Shown here: piece by piece, positions 11,480 to 25,700 of the stretch
How the letters are laid out: every line of letters starts with the position of its first letter
Numbering within the stretch: position 1 is the stretch's first letter
From: Daphnia carinata
Lineage: Eukaryota; Arthropoda; Branchiopoda; Diplostraca; Daphniidae
Assembly (NCBI RefSeq): GCF_022539665.2
Contig: NC_081333.1
Span: forward strand, 11,220,971-11,284,970
Length of the DNA stretch: 64,000 nucleotides
Direction: 5' to 3'
Translations under genes and position numbers: made by a program
Notes under the pieces: model-generated
Told to the model about the DNA's origin: nothing
The model's database searches: none
Seen by the model: only the letters and a program-made list of their open reading frames with translations

Positions 11480-13547
11480 GAAATCTAATTGTAAATAGTC
11501 TGAAATGTCAAGAAGGAAAAACAGATTAGTGGAGATGCAGGGCGAGCTTATGCATCGCCTCGGCTTTCAGATAAATGGAGGGCGAGAGGGGTCAGGTTTT
11601 TAAATAGTGTTTAGCCGCTTTAATATCATAAATTAATTGCCAGCACGTGTGCAGCCAGAAGACTGTTTTTTTTTTCATTGGGAAATGCGTGAAATCGGCA
11701 ATCCTATTCATTCCGGATGGAAGGATTGCCGCAAAATTAAAATTACGTTGGCCGTCCTGTCGGATCTTCTGTACTGCTGATTACGTACTAACACAAACAG
11801 GCAAAAAACCACTAGAAAAATGCAGGTTGCGGTGAAAATAAATAAAAGCCTGTATACACAGCAGTAAGTTATGACGTGAGTTATATCGTGGCCGTTTCTT
11901 TATAGCTTAAGAAGCAGAGTACAACGTAAATCCTCTGTATTTCACAGTTTACGCTCCTATTTTTGAAGAAAGGCGTCCCTCGACGTGCATTTTGTTATGC
12001 GCACTACACTAAACCTGGACAACGTTTTACGACGTTACTCAATGATATGGAATTCCTAGCATTTAATCTAGTCTCATTTTATTTTAAGTTTAAACACGCT
12101 AATGAATTCCAAATGATAGGAGAATGTGACCTTGCTTTCTAATTCGTTTAGGTTCTTCATGAAACTCCGAATTGCTGAGCCATTATACCTTATTAAATAG
12201 ACCTTTTGTTATTAATGAATTCTTTAGGTTATGAGAATATGTACTATAATAGAGATATCATTGTATAAGCCCTTCTTCTTTTGTCTATACAACGATTGCA
12301 CAAAAGAAAGCGGCCGTGATTCTAAGTAAGTTGTTATATAGTTCATCGTAGATTATGGTGAATATGTTGAGAAAAGGATTGTTACATCGCATTAATCTCT
12401 GACGTGGCTAGCCTTAAACTTTGCCCGAATTCTACGAACGTATTATATGCAACCCTAATTAAAAGATTGACTAAAGTATTCTCTTGCAGTGCGAACTACA
12501 TTTTGTGCCCTGTCTTACCATTTCTAACGAGAAGCAATGTTTGAACGCTACAGCGGCTCCGCATTATAAACAAATTTCGCTTATTGCTTACGGGTAAAAG
12601 AGCCTCTTTTCTTTTTTGCCCATTTTATTTCATAAATTGCTTTTAGAATAAAGCCACTTTAACTATCGATTTTTTGTTGTTGCTCTCTCAGCCGTTTAAA
12701 GATCACAGCCCTGTTTGTTGTACGTGTTTACGATAAACACAATCGCAAATCATATAGCCGTTGAAAAAGTTGGGACTTTGGACGATGAAATGGAGAACAT
12801 CTGGCTATCCGTAAGAATCCCAGAGCTGTTGTGTGTAAAAATAGGCACAGGTAATTTCCCTGAAAGCTCATAAATTTTTCCTCTATACTCTCACCGACGT
12901 TTTCAATGGCTTTGTGACGATAGGTTAGCGCTTCACTTTGTTGAAGCTTTTCTTTTCCTGTTTTATCTTTTGTATTTTAAAGTTGTTGATGAAACAACTC
13001 ACGGAAGAATCACACACACACGATGTTAACGACCCTCGTTTTGCGCATCCACTCGCCGGAGTTTCTTCCGAATACTTTGGCAGTCAGAATAAACTGTGTG
13101 TTCACGAGGTCACGAAGCGCGAAATCGTGAAATAATTGTCTTTGCGTGCTGATGATTGGGTAAGAGATACGAAAGCTTCCCCTTTGACCCTTTTTAAATT
13201 ATCGTTCCTTGGATGTTACGTATCCGCTGCGCTTCAAATACCCATGACTTCATCAAACAACATGATTCACATTTTTAAAAAATAAAGTAATCTTTAAAAA
13301 ATATTAAAGATCATACTTAATTTCTCATTCCACGCCCTAACAAATGTGTGGGTTAGAGAAGGAGTGTATGACTCATTTAGGGAAATGAAGAGTTCGGTGA
13401 GGATTGTCAGTTGGCACCATAAAATAGACTCTATAAATCTATTGTAGTGCATCTGAATTGTCTCGATGGGCGTAGTTGGGAGAAAAACGGAGGAGGCAAA
13501 GAATTGGGGGAACGACCTAGTTGCATCAATCTGGTTATCTCCCTCTA

Positions 13548-14810
13548 TATAAAAGCATAAAGTGGTGGCTGATGGGGTAGTCGATGTCGTGCTGTCTCTG
13601 ACACGGCGTCATGGGAAACAAACTCGGTCAATTTCAATTTGAGGCAAAAACCCTAGTGACATTCTGTGTAAAAAGGCGGGAGGTGGTATAGGGGGGGAAC
13701 GATTGTCACGGGGCCACTCCCATTTTTTGGTGGGGTAATTGTACGAGAAACAAGTCAAAAAGACTTTTAGTCTGCGTGTGGCATCCCAGCCCACCCCACT
13801 AAACGTGGGTGGTATTGAAGCTGTTGGGAAACGGTTCACGCTTCAAACAAAAGACAAGAGAGACTGCAGTCGTGTGCTTATAAATTTCATTGTTGTTTGG
13901 GGTTGGCTCTCGGTGGGATTCGTAGATGTTGTGCGTCTACCAAATGTACAGTATCAATAAGTTATTTCATCTATTCCAGCAAGAGAGTCTTTTCTCCATG
14001 CGTTTGTTGGCAACTACGGAACCAGCACTCAGAAGCCAAAAAAAAAAAGAAGCAAAAACAGATCAAAGGGAGAAACTTGTATAGCACACAACAAACACAA
14101 ACATCGATTGGCACCGACAACAGCCGGTGCAAAGAAAAAGGGGCTGCTCTTACATTCCTTCCGGAAGCCCTACACCCTCCCAACACAAAAAAATGTCTAT
14201 ATATAAAAGGATATCTAAAAAAAGAGACTCTCCGTTGGGTTGGCAAAGAGAAAAAAAAACGCAATTGAATTTCTCTTATACGCGTATGTAACTGGTGTAC
14301 ACTGATGTAAAACAGACGTTTCTTATATTGCTATTCGAAAAATATGTCGCAAATGTTTTACGATTGTCTAGCACAGCAACATTCTTTGCAATTTCTCGAA
14401 TTGCAACGACGAAATGCTTTCCCCTTTTCATTTGAAACGTAGAAGCACAGCGAAAAAAAAAACACGATCGATCAGTGAAAAAAAAAAAAAAGAAATATCG
14501 TTGCACTATTAAAGTTCCTCTTTCCTGTTGGCGGGTTGTTTGTTTCTGTTGGCCAGGTCCGTCTCGAGAGACTGCCGCATGGCCATCGAGGAAAGGGCCA
14601 TCCGTTTTTTTCAAGATCCAGTTCTCTGCCCCCCTTTTTTTTGGATGGGCCATTTTGGCTTCGCTGTCACAGGTGAAAAAGAACACAACATCTAAGCAAC
14701 TCTTGTCAAGTGGTGGGTGCTTATAGTTGTGCGTGTGGCGGTATTGGGCCCTCGATCCGCGAGCCACGAAGAGGAGCATCTGGAAGCAAATGGCGCAATG
14801 TCTATATAAA
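13548..14810 (+). promoter_or_regulatory. Three plus-strand TATA-box-like motifs
   Basis: TATAAAAG at 13548 and 14202 and TATATAAA at 14803 are spaced about 654 and 601 bp apart. The first two match the arthropod TATA consensus. No convincing coding sequence lies downstream, so any transcript would be non-coding. In AT-rich DNA such matches also arise by chance. Confidence 0.2.
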
Positions 14811-17800
14811 CGCAACCGCCATAGAATAAGGCGGTCAATGGTGAAACGTCTCTTTAAGTGTGTCGTTGTATGAACCATAGACAACTACTTAGCAGACTCT
14901 TTAGGTAAACACGAAGTCTGCTACGTGTAACGATGAGTGGATTGTTTTCTTCTAAAGGTATTAACTCCCACATGTTTTTTTTGGGAGGTTCCAGCCGGAG
15001 GAATCATAACCTTTACTTAAATGCGAATGACTTGTCGAATTTGTTTTTCTAGTCATTGAGTGCAATGGGAAGAAAAGGAAATTAAAGAGAACCGAGAAAG
15101 AGAGACGAGTTTCTCTGCAATTCTCGGAGGATTGGCGAGTTTCGGACGGAATCGAGTTAAGTTTCGCATCTTGCGCGTACACGTTTGGCATCCTCTCATT
15201 TTCGCTGTTGGTACATATCCCGCGTGTAATAACAGGATCCTTTTACTCGTATATATTTGTCCGTTTTCCCTTCCAGATCAGTAAATTGCTAAATGTAGTT
15301 ACAGCAATAACATCAATCGAAGCATTTTTGTTGATACGGGATAAAGATTGAGAGCAAACGGGAGTCGCTTTTCTTGTCGGCCATATCCATCACTTGCTGC
15401 TTGTCGTCGTTTTCTATAGTAGACAAGTGGCGGAAATCAGATCGATCATCTGACGTCCATCGATATACAATCCTGATCCATGAAAACCATAAAAAAACAA
15501 GTTCTTAAATAGAAAAGATTGTGCTAATGCGCTCCTTCTCACGGATTCAACGAGAGAAAACGATCGTTATCGATGCATTCATGAATTTTATCAGCATTTC
15601 ATTCGTTAGTGCCATATCGATTTAATAACAAGGTGTCTATACGCACATCATCATCAATAAGCCTTTGCTGGTATACTAGGCTCTCAGTTTTCAATTTCTC
15701 AGTTCTTCTTCTAGATTGCATAATTCGTATATAGCGAAAGAAGAAAGGAGAATCATTGAAGCCCTCATCGTCTCATTCAGGGCTTCGCAGCATCTCAAGT
15801 TTCGTCTTGATGGTAATGTAATCCGATTACCCACGGCTGCACATCTAGCGCTCTTTCGACTTGCTGCTTAAGAACGGGCGTCGGTGCTGCTGACGTTAGC
15901 TGATTAAACCTCGTTCGTAAGAACTCTTAAACTATTAAGTCACTATATGCTGCCCTTTTTGCAATTGTTATGTATTACCAATTGACCTTTTTTGTTATAA
16001 GGTTGGCAGGGATCATCACATCGAGTTTAATTGCATCTCTGGTTGCGTTGAATTTACTTATGAAATCATCAGCAGCATTAAAAAAAACGATCCTGCAATG
16101 GTTGTTAAATAAATTCAGCAAACTGTTGTGATAAGAACCTGGCCAATTTCCCATATCGATTTTTAGTCCTAGTTCTGCTATTTATTTAGCCAAGAAAAAC
16201 GATTTTGCTAAATGCAGCTCGGTGTATACTGGCCGAGTGCGTCTAATGGACGAAGCCAACCGTCAATCACGTTACACCACTGCACCTTCTATCCAAGGAT
16301 CACTTAGTTTCTTATATTCACTATGAATTAGTGCCTGATCACGCTCAAAGAACGAATCACGCAAAAAAATATCAAGAAAACAAAACAGAAGCTTCATTCA
16401 TTCCAACGACAATCTTTTCCGTTTGTTTTGCGTATTTATTTATTCCTCGGGCTCTCTGTATATAATCCGGATTTGTTGATGCAAGGCGAGCCGGCGCTTT
16501 TCCTCAATGACATGCAAACGCAAAAGGAAAAAATTGGGTCAAAATTGTTTACGGGGTACACGCACGTGTTTCGTCCGCGAAGGGAGTGTGTAAAAGAACT
16601 GCATGTGTGCATATGGATTGAGAAGTAAATATTTATTGAACGACACCAAACAGTGGAGAGACAAGAACGTATTTACATTCTATTCATATATTGAAACAGA
16701 GATCTCCCTTTTTTCTTAACAGTTCTTGTATCTGTGAGAAAGGCAAATAAAAATGACGAGTTCAAAAAGCGGGCCGCTTTGCGCTCTAAAAGTCCGGACA
16801 ATAGGACGCATGAGGATCGCTTGAGTAATTGATTTTATGCACGCAGTGTGTTACATAACGCATAATTGACAATCAGCGAGAGCGTCGTGTCACAACGGCC
16901 GTGCAATTTTTCTCAATTTCAATTTTTAGGATTGACATCGCTGGAATTTATTTGCACATGAACGCAAGAGGATTCGCGTTCTTTCAGTCACTGCCTATTT
17001 GAGATATGCAAAGTGACGTGTAGGACACGTCTCAGTCGTTCTACTCAAAGAGTTGTTTCTTTGTTGGATCGTAACGTTGCCGTCACATTTTTCACTTTCG
17101 CAGTTGATTATTGATTTCCGCTGCGTGATCTCATTTCTTGCCAGCGAGTTTAAGAAGCTTCAGGCAAGATTTCCAGATTCCAACATCCTTCATGTATAAG
17201 AGACTGGATCAAAAGCGAACAGTAAAAGTTATGCTTACGAACCCCCACAAAAAATAAGAAAGGGTGTATCAAAAGTGGTACAATCTTTAAAAGGTAATCA
17301 CACAACTTTTAGGGAATGTGTATCGCTCTTTTTATTTTTCGTTCTCTATCCTTTTCATACGAGTCACGTCTCTTCGTCCCAGTTACACGATTGTTTGAAA
17401 AACGCCTGGCGCGTGACGACCTTTCTTTGACTTTTCAAGTTAACATGTATCAATTATAGATGATCATCTTTTTTTTTTTTCTAACTGCGAAAAACAAAAA
17501 AATTAGTCTGGTTCCATCCTTTCAACTGCCATACGCATTGATTTATCTTTTGCATAATGAAAACGGACGCGTGAGGAAGCCAACACGAGAAAAGAGACAC
17601 TCATCGTTCTCCTTCAGATACGAGAATATTTTCAAATGGATACGGAAGATAGTGAGCGTCTAGGTTGTCACGACCAGTTTTTATTTATTTGCTCTTCTTG
17701 ATTTGATTTCGATATGTTTACAATATTGAAGTCAGCCAGCTGACAGTTGTTGGCGCCTCGTTTTGATAATGCACCACGTTCTTCGAGGCCATCTTCTATA

Positions 17801-20800
17801 TAATACAAGAGGGCAGTCTGCTGTTCAAAAATACATTTCAGAATTTAAAGATTATGAATATATAGATAAGGTCGCTTTATACAGTTGAAATCGACTGCAA
17901 TAATGCTGTGGGAAAGCCTCTTGAAAAGCATTTCCACCCTTTAATGTTTTCGAGTGGATATTGTCCATTTTATTGCTGGATTACATCACGGTCCGCGTAA
18001 CATCATTTTTCTCTTCATAAAAAGCTGTGCATTAAACGAATTCTCACAAATTAGACAACAGATTCTTTGAACCATACTTTTGTTCGTCAGATATAGTCGA
18101 CATCGATTTCCTGCAGACTTTTGCTTGTCCATATGTTTTTATTCTTAATTTTATGTGTGTCATTCTTCATTATACAACTCTGTTGTGTACATGTAGCTCT
18201 TCCTCCGCATTTCTTTTATACACGCGTTCTTTTTTTCAGGGATTGCTCGATCGATCCAATGTGGGCTGCCTCATCTGCTCAATCACGATACATCTATTGT
18301 CCAAATCCGACAATCCCCACTTAATATAGACGTGCACAAACGACTGTCGTTAGATCCTTGCGGAAAAAAGCTTTATTCCTCCCCTCGAAGCCGTCGATGA
18401 CCACTCCAAAAGGCGTGCCGAAAAAAAATTCAATCTGGTCAACATTTATAGTTACACTGATATACGTATGAAGAATTATTAGCAGCTTTCACGGTCGAAT
18501 CATACACATCATCACGTTAAACGCTGAAAATCCGAGTGTTCAAAAGAGAACAAAAATGATAAATGGCAAAAGGGCGGGATTCTTTGAGTTCGCTGCCTCT
18601 CTTTGTACGGTCTATTATGTGTGTATGTATGTAAATTTTTTATATGCGGGGATATAGATCTTTTAGCCATTGTCGCGCTTTCGGTCGTGCAACACGCGCT
18701 TCAAAAAAAAAGTGGGTTTGCGTGCGGGAAAATACAAGAAAGAGACAGCCCTCATAATGACGTTTTCCAAGAGGATATTTTAAAGATTCAGCACAAAGAA
18801 TAAAAGACACACAAAAAGGAGACGACACAAGGACTTGAAATGACGCGATCATGTCGGCTCGCCATATCGTGTGGAATAAAAAAAAGACTCATCTTTTATT
18901 TTATTTTTTTCTAGCCCTTTGGGCTGCAATGTTTTTTGGCCTTTTATCGTCGTCATTCATCATCAAACGAAGAACTCGACTTGTTTTTCGATTACAACAA
19001 AGCAGTCCCATTCTTCGTTGCTTTCACTATCGTAAAAAACTGAAATCAACCTCCCTTTTTTTTCTCTGCTCGTCCTGGTGTTTAATCAATAATCGTGCAC
19101 TGCAGCAGCTGTCGACTGCCTGGTGAGCCATATCGCCAAAAAAAAAAGAAGAAGAATACCTAACGCACACGCACGCACAAATGGAATGAGAAAAATAAAG
19201 GGAATGACCCCCGTCCAATAGAACACGAGTTAAATAGCGAAGACCATGGCACCATACCGTATGATGAGGCGTGTCGTTCAAAACTAAGAGACCTCTTTAT
19301 ATGGGCCGCGATTATGTTTCGTGCGTATATATATATTATCTCTCCATCCTTTTAAGCCACTTTCTGCTGACTAGTGGCCCATCTCTTATTGACCCGGTGT
19401 TAAACAACATACCCCGCTGAGCTAAGGCAGTTTCGATTGCAATGAATTGTGAAAATTCGCCAACAGTTGTTGGAGATAATCAAGCGACGAATTGAAATAT
19501 GTTTAATGCAAGCGGGAGCTAACAACGTCTAATTGATCATTAGCACCGTCTGTTACGCGTTAAAAGGCGACACGGCCAATGGGTCCCAATTGTTTATCCC
19601 GTCTATGGCAGAATATTAAAGAACGCCTTCCCTAAAGATTTATCTCTTCCACGTACATCGCACATTCAGTGCTACATCGGGAAGCGAGGAAAAAGAAGAA
19701 TCAGTATACTATGCACTCTAATGTAGCATGAATGGAAAAAGGTTACGCGTTGCTGGGATTCATTACGGCGTGCAGACGGGTACGTATATTTACCTAAGGC
19801 TTTTAAGATGATTGCCACAATGAATTTCGCCTAGCAGATCGTTATTACTTGCAATGCGTGCGAAGGGTGTTCAAGAAGGAGGCGTGTTTTTCGATATTTA
19901 ATGAGCTCCGAAATGCGTCAATGACTTTTAAAACTCGGGTTTCATGCAAAGAGGAAAGAGGAACCCGTATTGCTGTTATTTGCTGATTTATTGAAGGCCA
20001 AAGGATTCAACGTAATTCTATGCGATTGTCGATGTTGCAAAATATTCGAGGACTTGCCATTGTTTTGAAAAAGAATTGCAATCAATCGATTGGCGTTGAA
20101 ATGATTTCCGTAAACACTCGAAATTCCTGCATCGTCATTCATTGGCGCTAGTAAACACGACAACAACCACGCAATCAAAATAAAAAGTCTTCAATTTACA
20201 GACACACGCACATATGTATGCAAATTTATTCATCATGCAAATAGCGAATTCTTTGAGGCGGAATGGCGCATCGTCATAATTCGTCCCTACCCATAAAAAA
20301 AATGCAAATGTGTGTCGGATCAAAACTTTTCGGGACAGTTCCTTTGATAACAGTCCAGACGACATGTCATACACTGTGCAAGTTTTCTATAGACGATACA
20401 TACAGAGTGTGGTTTTAACGAGTGAAGGTATAGCTGAACGCATTTGCATGCAGTTGCCGTGCTAGTCGGTGTTTGTACATAAATCCACTTTATTTATTTA
20501 AACAATTGGCAAGTTTGCAAAAAAAGAAATTAATATTTTTGTATTCGACCAACAATTTAATTTTTGGATTTGGACTTTAAAAAAATTGCAATTTTTATTT
20601 CTGTTTTGAAGGGTGGAGAACTAACTAGCATCTTACACACTTCAATTTGTTATAGCATTTCCGCCTTTATTTTTGGAAAAGAAAAGGGAGGCAGGAGGTC
20701 ATTACGAAAGTAGTTATTTCTCTAACGACGGGCGAATTTAGTGAACATATTGGATATTTTTTGGTGAGGGTGGGGAGAAATTCGGGACCTGTCCGTAACG

Positions 20801-22769
20801 GCACGCATTTAGCCGATGGTTATTACGCGTTCAACCGACGATATAGTCACAGCGGCATATGTGTAGTATGAAAAAAAAAAAAAAAACTTATGAAAAACAC
20901 ATTTGATGTTTTTCCTGTTCATGGAACATAATTAAACGTACACACACAAAATACCCTCGTGTGCTTTTTTTTTTTTCATCAATATTTTTCCATTTCCTTT
21001 CGTTTTTTTTTCAACCGCCGCCACAAACTTTAATGGCGTCCTTGCGGTCGACATACAACAGCGTCGTCCAAAATGATTTCCATGAGAAAAGCAACAACGT
21101 ATCGCCTTCCGGAATCCGCCCGGCAAGCATGCCGCGCAAAACAGAAGGCCAAGCTTGGTTACTATGGCAACCGCGTAAATCCCGATTGTTTGCTTGTCTG
21201 CTTTACTTGCCCCGCGTATCTTGCAGGAAACACGTCCTCCAATGTTTGGTTCTCTATACGATCCATTAAAATAAAAAGCAAACAAAAAACAAAAAATATA
21301 TATATGTTTTTAAACGGATCCGGTCCATACGTCTCCAACCAATAAAACGCACATTCAAGGACGTTGGTCAGTTTGAAGTTCTTGGTCGAGTGGATTTGGT
21401 CAGATGAAATATGATCGTCTTTATAAACAATATCTTTTTTTTTTCCTTATTAAAAATAAAAAATCCAAAAAAAAAAATACGCGTTACTAACAGCTTTGTA
21501 CAAGATGGGCAAAGCGGCGCCTTCCAGAGAGTTAAAAAAGATTGCGGCTGTGACGCAATGCGACGTTCAACACCGAGTCCCTGCCGCCCGTCGCATTCGA
21601 ATTCTCTCATTGCTTTGTGTGTGTGCGTGTAACGAACGATGGGAAGGCTAGACAAGGAAATTAATTACGCGTGTGTGGGGGAGGGTAAATACACACGCGG
21701 GACGCCCATCATCGACTCACTTCCTGGAGAAAAAAAAATTCTCCTTACAAACTTTTTTTCCCCCTTGTAGGTATTTTATTATATTAACCCTATTAATCCT
21801 TCGACACTGTGGCAGCCATTACCGACAGCTGTTCAAGTTTTCTGTTCTTTAAAAAAAAAAAATTATTAAAACAGCCCAGCTCTTGCGAGCGATTTAAATC
21901 CTGTAAATAAGTTGAGCAGCCATTTGACTGATTCGTTTGGAAAAAAAAAATATGGCTATCGGAATCTATTAAATTGAATTGTGATATGCAGTGACCTTTT
22001 TTGGCATTTGAATAATGGACAGTTATTGCTCGAAACAGTGGAAATAAAGTTTTACAGCACATCCACGTTTATTAAAGAGCTAAATATACAAGATGGAATG
22101 GATATAAAGAGACATGGTATTTTTTGTTTTGTATACAGTTGTTCTAATGGAAGAGGAGCAAGGGGAGGAACAACAGCATCAAAGTAAAAACAAAAAGAAA
22201 ATAGAAAAAATGTCTGTATTTCCTTCGAATAATTACCGATGGCACGTCTCACTTTCAGCTTTTGACTCTTCCAGCTCATATCGTTCTCGTCTTATGTACA
22301 CGCGCAATAGCTTCGGATTCAATCGGACTCACTCCGCACTGTCATCACATTTTTTTTTTCTATGTACATATTTTCACATTGACAGTTTTAAACTATAAAG
22401 AACCACGAAAATACATCGCGCGAAGGAAAAAAAAAAAAAAAAAAACGGGAAAAACACAGGAAAAAAATGGTCACATTTTTTTTTGTAGGAGTTTTGAAAA
22501 TAATTTTAATGCAAAAAATGGAATTAAACACAAAAAAGGAAAAAATTACGTACACACGCACACACATAGTATAGACACATCTCCAATAAGACGGGGTGTG
22601 TACGAATCACACATTCAACGTCCCAGTCTTTTTTGTTTGTTGTCCAGGTCTGCCAAAATGGTTCCGTCAATTATATATTTCCTGCAGGCTAAATTGCCTA
22701 TTCACTTTCAAATTTTGTTGTTGTCGTAAGGCACACTTTTCTATTTAAATTCCCCTCCCCCCTTTGTTT

Positions 22770-25700
22770 TCAAACTTCCGTTCCGTCTTCACCCTCGTCT
22801 TCGTAGGCCGCCTGGCCACCGCCACTATCACCGCCACCATTTTCATGATCTTCTAATTTCACTGAATCACCCGTCGTCGAATGCCTTTTCTTCGGTTTGG
22901 GTGGCGGTTTGGGCGCTACTTTGGCCGCCGAAGCGACGTCATCGTGATACGGCACGACGCTCGCCGGTCGCGCGACCACTATTGATCCGGGTGGTTTTGG
23001 GGGCACGGCCGGAGCAATTTTCCTCCTCAGGCCTGTATTGCTACTCAGGCTGGATACGCTGGCCCGGCTCCCCGCCGTGCGGAAATCCGGAATGGGCGAA
23101 ATCACCTCGGGCGCCGCGTTAGAGTATGACGTGTTGGCGCTGGTGGGCGTCGATGAATCGTTGAGGAGATGTTGCATCTCGCTGTCATCCGCCCGCCGGA
23201 TCGGCGTGCTGCTGTTGTTGTTGTTGTTGAAGTAGCCAAGCACCGGTTCGCGGCCCATCCGGTGATGGAGCTGATGATGATGATCATCGTACTGGCCGCT
23301 AGAGAGGATGTTGGGCGTACTGTGTTGGTGGTGACGTTGCTGGACCAAGGGCGACGACGGCGGAATGTCCACTTCCTCGATGGGCACATAATAAGCTGGA
23401 AGAGAGATCTTGTGCCCTCGGCTAAGCGTGCTGGACTGGAGGCGCGGACTGAGGCCCGACGAAGGATTGGGCGTCAAGCCGGCTATTTTATTGAGCGACA
23501 ACGCCGACGTTGATGATCCATCGGCCGTCACACGTGGTCCTATCGTGTCGTACAAAGGTTGTTGCGGTTCCTCCGGAGGTAATGAACCAGGTCCGGGAGA
23601 GGAAGAAGACATGGGCGGAGGCGAACTGGCCCAACTGGGCATCCTCGGCCGCGGTCTCCTGGGCAGCGTCACATAGCCCGGTCGGGGTCCGGCCGGAAGT
23701 AAAACGGCCGTACTACTGGTGGTGCTGCTGCTGTCGGTGAACTGCAGAGGCGGATGGATACCAATGACGCCGTAGCTCGGGTGGCCGGCAAGTTGAGCTG
23801 CACTCAACGTCGACATCATCATATGCTGCTGCTGCTGATTGGCCGCTTCATTGGACGCGCCCGAATGTGTACTAGGCGACCCGCCGCCTCGGGCTCCTCT
23901 GTGTGGAATGTCCAGCAAATCCGGATAGAAAGATCCGTCAGGATTTTGTTGCACTTGACATCCGTCCAACATCATCAAGTGTCTCGTCAGATTTTCAGGA
24001 ACTCGACTCGAGTCGTAGCGATCGCCCGGAATGTACGTGTTGGATCCGTGCATCATCCGCATTTGTTGTTGCTGTTGTTGTTGTTGCTGCTGCTGCTGCA
24101 TCTGCTGATGGCGCAATTGAAGTTGCATTTGCATGTGTTGCTGGGCGTCGATGTCCGTCTGAGCGACGGCATGGTATCCGTCGGTCGAGGCATTTTGCAG
24201 CGCCGTGTGCTGATCCATTTCAATATCCAGCAGAGATTTCTCCTGTTCGGAAACGGCTGCAATCGATCCGTTTCCGTTGGCCGTTTTGGCCGAACCGTTC
24301 AATTTGGTGGCGCTGCCGTCGCGCGGCTGCTTTCTCTTGGGCATGCGGCGGACGAGGCACACAATGAGCAGGACGAGTCCGACGAGCAAAACAAGCGCTC
24401 CGACAATGGCCAACGTGATGGCCGTCGTGTACGACATCAATCCCGTCTCCTCCTCAATGAGGATGGTGACGGGAGCCGGAGGCGTTTGCAGCGACACATT
24501 AGCGTCCACTTGGCCGCCTTTATTGCGGGCGATACACCGGTACTGGCCAGCATCTTGTTCGCTAATGCGTCGCAATGTCAAGTTGCTCCAATACTCGAAC
24601 TCGGGTTGCTGCGGTTCGGCGTGCGGCGAAGCAATCGGCGGATTAATTTTGGTCGGATGCGACGACTGGCGGATGACAAATTGTTCGCTCTGCGACGCAG
24701 TCGTCGTGTTGACAATCTGAATAAACCGAGCGGAAAATTGAGTTACAAATCTCATTAACTGGCCCTAGTTTCTCCAATGTGACTCGCAACACACAAGCGC
24801 ATTACGTAATCAAGGTTTCACCTCTCTCTATTTTTTTTTTTTTTGTTTACCTGTCGGTTCTGGAGGACCCACCAGATGGTGGGCGGTGGGTTGCCGCTTA
24901 CTCGACAGCTAAAAGTGACGTCGAATCCGAGCCGGCCTTCGACGTGCGCCTCGCTGACGTCGATGAGCGGCTTACAGGCGAAATCCTCGGCGGCCAACCG
25001 GCTCCACGGCTTCCCTTTGAGATGCTCCGGCTCGGCGCAGAGCGTCAGCGTCGAATTGAGATTGGCCTCGGAGAGGTAGTCGCGCAGGGCCAGGAGACGG
25101 CAGTCGCAGTTCCACGGGTTGTCCTGCAGGTCGAGGCTCTTGAGCTTGTTGAGTGGGAGGAAGACTTCCGGTTTGAGGCTGGTGAACCTGTTGGCCGAGA
25201 GTTTCAGCGTCTCCAACTTGCTCAGGTCCATAAAGGCCTTCTTGTCGACGAGCTCCAGTTGGCAGTTGACCAGTTCCAGGCTGCGCAAGTTGGGCAACGG
25301 CGGGAACTGATGCGCCTCCAATTTCCCCAGCGGGTTGTGACTCAGCGACAGGGAGCGGAGTCTCTCGTTGGCGTTGAACGTCTCCGGATTGAATCGGCGC
25401 AGTTGGTTGTGCGACAGATCCACTTCGACCATGATGTTGAGGTCGTGGAAGGCGTCCTTCTCCACGGTGCGCAGGCTGCAGTTGCGTAGGAAGATGCGCT
25501 GCAAATTGAGGAGACCGACGGAGGAGAAGGCCCGGTTGACCAACACGCCCAGCTGATTGCCTCGCAAATCGAGCACTTGAATTTCGGGGCTCAAATTTTC
25601 GGGTATCGTCGTGAATCCAGCGCCTGGACACTCGGCCACTTTCTTGCCGTCGGCCCATTTGCATGTGCAACCGGCCGTGCATGTGGCCGTCCAATCCGCT

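Larger units (their letters stand above)
11145..22769. other. Gene-poor region between MARC and kekkon
   Basis: This 11.6 kb contains no frame with recognisable domains. It holds the MARC 3' UTR on its left and, at its right end, the kekkon 3' UTR on the minus strand; AATAAA on that strand occurs at 22073-22068 and 21780-21775. Long A and T runs are frequent. Perfect TATAAAAG motifs occur on the plus strand at 13548-13555 and 14202-14209, with TATATAAA at 14803-14810, but no gene follows them. The longest open frame (202 codons, minus, 14884-14276) owes its length to A-runs read as Phe and looks spurious. No tRNA, microRNA hairpin or transposon was recognised by eye. Confidence 0.5.

Noticed and set aside
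14727-14737. Eleven bases resembling the 5' half of miR-210
   Set aside because: The following bases do not match the rest of the mature microRNA and no hairpin was evident.
14276-14884. 202-codon minus-strand frame in gene-poor DNA
   Set aside because: Its length depends on A-runs read as poly-Phe; no domain, start context or flanking exons were seen, and it overlaps open frames on the other strand.
23754-24758. 334-codon open frame on the plus strand
   Set aside because: It lies exactly opposite the kekkon tail and Ig exon, which has clear domains on the minus strand; GC-rich coding DNA often leaves the antisense frame open.
24779-25694. Long frames of 236 (plus) and 240 (minus) codons over the kekkon LRR exon
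   Set aside because: Both are alternative frames of the LRR-coding exon; only the frame with LRRNT, LRRs and LRRCT makes sense.
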